NCBI GenBank assembly: GCA_049965615.1
Contig: JBMFWD010000086.1
Location: 1 to 9,334, forward strand
DNA length: 9,334 bases
Reading direction: 5' to 3'
Origin: Acidobacterium sp049965615
Lineage (GTDB): Bacteria > Acidobacteriota > Terriglobia > Terriglobales > Acidobacteriaceae
A model generated the notes under the pieces. The model saw only the letters and a list, made by a program, of their open reading frames with translations. It was not told the origin of the DNA and ran no database searches. Shown piece after piece: positions 7,305 to 9,334 of this stretch. The translations under genes and the position numbers were made by a program. Every line of letters starts with the position of its first letter. The first letter of the stretch is position 1.

Positions 7305-8299
7305 GGAACGATGACGGCTGCGCCGTTGATTTCGTCATGTTCGATTGCGGCCAGGGCCTGATTAGCCTGATCGAGCGAGAAGATGCGGGTGCGCGGGGTG
7401 ATTCCGATTTCCTCGGCGATGGCGATGAAGTCTTTTGCGTCCTGGCGGGTCATGTTGGCGACGCTGCGGAGTTGGCGTTCGCCCCAGAGGAGCGAGTCGT
7501 AGTCGAAGGCTGGGATGCCATCGAGATGAATCGCGTTGATGGCGACGATGCCGCCTTTGCGCAGCGCGCCGAGCGCGGCGATGACGACACTGCCGACGGG
7601 CGCAAAGGTGACAGCGGAGTCGAGCGGGACGGGTGGTTTTTCAGTAGCGTCGCCGACCCAGGCCGCACCGAGTTCGCGAGCGAGTTGCTGGTGGTCCTTG
7701 CCGCGGGTGGCGACGTAGACTTCGCAGTTCCAGGCGTGGAGAACTTCGATGGCGAGATGGGCTGAGGCTCCGAACCCATAGAGGCCGACGCGGTCGCCGG
7801 GCTGAACGCCTGCGACGCGGAGGCTACGGAAGCCGATGATGCCGGCGCAGAGCAGCGGGGCGACGGTGGTGGCGGAGCGGTCGTCTGGCAAGGGGATGCA
7901 GAAGGATGCGCGGGCGACAGCGTATTCAGCATAGCCACCGTTGACGGAATAGCCGGTGAAGACGGCATTGTCGCAGAGGTTTTCCTGACCCTTCTGGCAG
8001 AGGGGACAGTCGCCATCGACGCCACCCATCCAGGAGACGCCGACGCGGGATTTGGGCTTGAGGTGGTTTACGCCTTTGCCGGTGCGTTCGACCCGACCGA
8101 CGATTTGATGGCCGGGAATGACGGAGTCGCGCTGGGGTTTGAGATCGCCGGAGGCGATGTGAAGATCGGTGCGGCAGACGCCGCAGGCTTCGATTTTGAG
8201 GAGTACTTGATCGGGGCCGGGCTCGGGGATGGGAACGTCTTCCACGGAGAGAGGATGAGAAGCGATGGGGCTGGGATGGCGCAGTATGGCAGCTCGCAT
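7301..8299 (-). CDS. Zinc-type alcohol dehydrogenase family protein (MDR superfamily)
   Basis: This 332-residue medium-chain dehydrogenase/reductase probably oxidises an alcohol or reduces an aldehyde with NAD(P). The GroES-like N-terminal domain shows catalytic-zinc residues C39 (in EACGVCRTDLH, 37-47), H64 (PGHQIVGRV, 62-70) and C151. The structural-zinc lobe GDCPLCQKGQENLC (96-109) has three cysteines, C98, C101 and C109, but Asp95 sits where the first Cys normally is. The Rossmann domain starts with VGLYGFGASAHLAIEVL (171-187), the style of the subfamily often annotated as adh_fam_2 (TIGR02822). The Gln65 in place of the usual Glu after His64 may be a subfamily trait. The start MRAAILRHP is typical, though no strong Shine-Dalgarno precedes it. 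It converges on the methyltransferase gene. I see no promoter I trust; the substrate is unknown. Confidence 0.9.
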   Translation of the reverse strand: MRAAILRHPSPIASHPLSVEDVPIPEPGPDQVLLKIEACGVCRTDLHIASGDLKPQRDSVIPGHQIVGRVERTGKGVNHLKPKSRVGVSWMGGVDGDCPLCQKGQENLCDNAVFTGYSVNGGYAEYAVARASFCIPLPDDRSATTVAPLLCAGIIGFRSLRVAGVQPGDRVGLYGFGASAHLAIEVLHAWNCEVYVATRGKDHQQLARELGAAWVGDATEKPPVPLDSAVTFAPVGSVVIAALGALRKGGIVAINAIHLDGIPAFDYDSLLWGERQLRSVANMTRQDAKDFIAIAEEIGITPRTRIFSLDQANQALAAIEHDEINGAAVIVP

Positions 8300-8358
8300 G
8301 GGAATTGAGATGACGGATTGCGGAAGCGCGTCGCCAATGGGCCGCTAGTGGAGGGCGA

Positions 8359-8386
8359 ATGACTATCTGGTGCGACGTTGTAAACT
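8359..8386 (+). promoter_or_regulatory. Probable promoter of the tRNA-Arg gene
   Basis: ATGACT (8359-8364) and TAAACT (8381-8386) each match the sigma-70 -35 and -10 consensus at four of six positions, with a 16-base spacer. The -10 box ends eight bases before the mature tRNA 5' end, so transcription would begin close to the first tRNA base. Confidence 0.4.
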
Positions 8387-8394
8387 TTGAGTGT

Positions 8395-8471
8395 GGCCCT
8401 GTAGCTCAGGTGGATAGAGCGACGGTTTCCTAAACCGCAGGTCGCAAGTTCGAATCTTGCCAGGGTCACCA
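8395..8471 (+). tRNA. tRNA-Arg, anticodon CCT
   Basis: The sequence folds into a full cloverleaf. The acceptor stem GGCCCTG/CAGGGTC has one G-T pair. The D-arm is GCTC/GAGC, and the T-arm is GCAAG-TTCGAAT-CTTGC. The discriminator is A, followed by an encoded CCA (8469-8471). The anticodon loop TTCCTAA (8427-8433) carries CCT at 8429-8431, reading AGG arginine codons. The bottom pair of the anticodon stem, A8422 with C8438, is a mismatch; the other four pairs are normal. The gene stands alone and the adjoining downstream DNA carries an integrase remnant. Confidence 0.95.
8441..8471 (+). other. Probable attachment site (3' part of tRNA-Arg)
   Basis: Tyrosine-recombinase elements commonly integrate into the T-arm and 3' end of tRNA genes and restore the gene as they do so. 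An integrase remnant reading away from the tRNA starts 113 bp downstream, as expected for the left end of such an island. The core boundaries cannot be fixed because the second copy would lie beyond the right edge of the window. Confidence 0.4.
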
Positions 8472-8583
8472 GTAACTCAAACAAAATAAACGGATTATGA
8501 GATGCTGGCGGCAGCCTCTTTTCTCTTGTATAGAGTCAGAGCCGGTTTTAGTACCGGTAGACCGATACCGTGAAGCACACGAG
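8472..8583. promoter_or_regulatory. tRNA-integrase spacer with small repeats and hairpins
   Basis: This 112-bp spacer holds a weak hairpin GCTG/CAGC (8504-8515) followed by a pyrimidine run CTCTTTTCTC that might end tRNA transcription. A second hairpin CCGGT/ACCGG (8542-8557) follows, and then two near-identical octamers ACCGGTAG (8553-8560) and ACCGATAC (8561-8568). Such short direct repeats just before an integrase gene could be arm-type binding sites, but this is a guess. Confidence 0.3.
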
Positions 8584-9205
8584 ATGAAAGGTGTGTACGA
8601 GCGCATTCCAGGTTCCGGCATCTGGTGGATTCGGTACGAGGATGAGAATGGCAAGGAGCGCAGAGAGAAAGTCGGCAGCAAGCGGAACGCCGAAGCGCTC
8701 TTTCGGAAGCGCAAGACGACCGTGCTCGCAGGGCGCAAACTTCCTGAGAATCTGCGGAAGGCCAAGGTAACTTTCGAGAAGATTGCGAAGGCTGCCATCT
8801 CTGACTGCGAGCGCACCGGCCGTCGGGACGTTCGGACATTCACATCACGGATGAACGTGCTGATGGAAGCATTTCGGAGAGCGCGCTGCTGATTCGATTA
8901 CGCCGCAGGATGCAGGGGCGTGGCTTGCCTCACAGGCCAGGAGCAGAGAGTGAAGCGCAGCCACACAGAACCGCTTCAAGACGGTGATGAGCAAGGCGTA
9001 TTTGCTGGCGATGCGGAATGATCCGCATATGCTGGTCAACCCTGCGCGCCTGACGGCGAACGCTCCCGAGCACAACACCCGTCTTCGATTTGTTACAGAT
9101 GCTGAACAGAAGCGAATCATCAAGGCCATCACGGAACTCTATCCGGCCCATCTGCCAGCGTTCCTGATTGCCGTGCACACGGGCATGCGCCAGGGCGAGC
9201 TGAGC
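8584..9205 (+). pseudogene. Tyrosine-recombinase (phage-type) integrase, broken
   Basis: The first part (8584-8892) encodes the arm-type N-terminal domain MKGVYERIPGSGIWWIRY, RREKVGSK and KRKTTVLAGRKLPENLR, as in tRNA-integrating island integrases. At GCATTTCGGA (8869-8878) the frame fails; removing one T restores FGERAADSITPQD, giving a +1 shift. The shifted frame continues as the core-binding domain but meets a TGA at 8951-8953, after QARSRE and before SAATQNRFKTV; related proteins tend to have Trp there, so TGG to TGA is likely. It then runs on through AYLLAMRNDP, NPARL and HLPAFLIAVHTGMRQGEL, which includes the first catalytic Arg. Homology stops at about 9205, where IS-like sequence begins, so the His-x-x-Arg and Tyr catalytic parts are missing. 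The start ATG 8584 fits the family, though its ribosome site is poor. With two inactivating changes plus interruption, a functional product is very unlikely. Confidence 0.88.
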
Positions 9206-9334
9206 TGGATTCGGAAATTCGGACAGTGGGATAAGTGGAAGGGTTGTTCCTGAGCGAGCCATTAAGATGGCAGGAAAGAGGAGCAACGATGACACGACGT
9301 CCACGCCGGAATCACACAGCAGGCTTCAAAGCGA
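9206..9334 (+). mobile_element. Left end of an IS3-family insertion sequence (runs off the window)
   Basis: The integrase homology ends after GELS and is followed by TGGATTCGG. It thus begins with the TG typical of IS3-family ends and contains a tandem pair ATTCGGAA/ATTCGGAC (9209-9224). An OrfA-like transposase gene starts 83 bp inside, the usual distance for this family. The exact boundary is inferred; the right end and target duplication lie outside the window. Confidence 0.65.
9289..9334 (+). CDS. IS3-family transposase OrfA, N-terminal fragment
   Basis: Only the first 15 residues are inside the window, MTRRPRRNHTAGFKA. They match the common OrfA start of IS3-family elements (MxRRPRRNHSxxFKAKVALxA), the beginning of the helix-turn-helix domain that binds the terminal repeats. 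A strong Shine-Dalgarno, GAGGAG at 9278-9283, lies five bases before the ATG. A full element would carry OrfA followed by an OrfB with the DDE catalytic domain, joined by programmed frameshifting; neither can be seen here. The identification rests on a short match but fits the position and the end-like sequence upstream. Confidence 0.75.
   Translation, partial: MTRRPRRNHTAGFKA

Noticed and set aside
8497..8583. Upstream ATG for the integrase (8497)
   Set aside because: The 29 extra residues lie in repeat-bearing spacer sequence; the family typically starts at MKGVYE, which is ATG 8584.
8869..8880. Programmed frameshift in the integrase
   Set aside because: There is no canonical slippery heptamer with a stimulatory structure, and the shifted frame hits a TGA shortly after, so no functional product would result.
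9266..9334. Alternative ATG at 9266 for the IS gene
   Set aside because: Its frame gives a Ser/Thr-rich product unlike a transposase, whereas the ATG at 9289 has a strong ribosome site and an OrfA-like N-terminus.
1..9334. CRISPR array, toxin-antitoxin pair or known anti-phage cluster
   Set aside because: No regularly spaced repeats, paired small genes or defence domains were seen on either strand; the only mobile features are the integrase remnant and the IS end.

Overview
The window looks like chromosomal DNA of a GC-rich Gram-negative-type bacterium, most plausibly an acidobacterium (Acidobacteriaceae-like). This placement is an inference from protein style, frequent GTG starts and the integrase family; no rRNA or marker placement was possible. 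Nearly everything from about 330 to 8400 is ordinary core genome with strong GC bias. The two flanks (1-286 and from 8472 onward) are less GC-biased and look different.

Layout from left to right: (1) 1-286 holds no gene I recognise. (2) A glutamine synthetase gene (333-1763, minus) ends in a strong intrinsic terminator at 287-314. (3) A divergent intergenic region (1764-2006) separates it from a plus-strand run of five genes: recO (DNA repair mediator), glyQ and glyS (the two subunits of tetrameric glycyl-tRNA synthetase), a DinB/DUF1572-type metal-binding protein, and a family 3 (catechol-type) O-methyltransferase. The last three are 15-17 bp apart and have clear Shine-Dalgarno sequences, so they probably share a transcript with glyQ. 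(4) A zinc-type alcohol dehydrogenase (7301-8299, minus) converges on the methyltransferase; their stop codons overlap by 4 bp. (5) A tRNA-Arg(CCT) gene with encoded CCA lies at 8395-8471.

Immediately downstream of the tRNA lies the remnant of a tRNA-integrated element. A tyrosine-recombinase integrase gene begins at 8584. It carries a one-base frameshift near 8872, an in-frame TGA at 8951, and loses homology at about 9205, just after the first catalytic arginine motif. At that point what looks like the left end of an IS3-family insertion sequence begins; its OrfA transposase starts at 9289 and runs off the window. The right side is therefore the decaying left edge of a genomic island, with a second mobile element inserted into its integrase.

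I found no previously undescribed multi-gene system. The points most worth checking are the nested mobile elements at the tRNA, a roughly 40-residue charged insertion in GlyQ, unusual zinc-ligand positions in the alcohol dehydrogenase, and the overlapping convergent stops.
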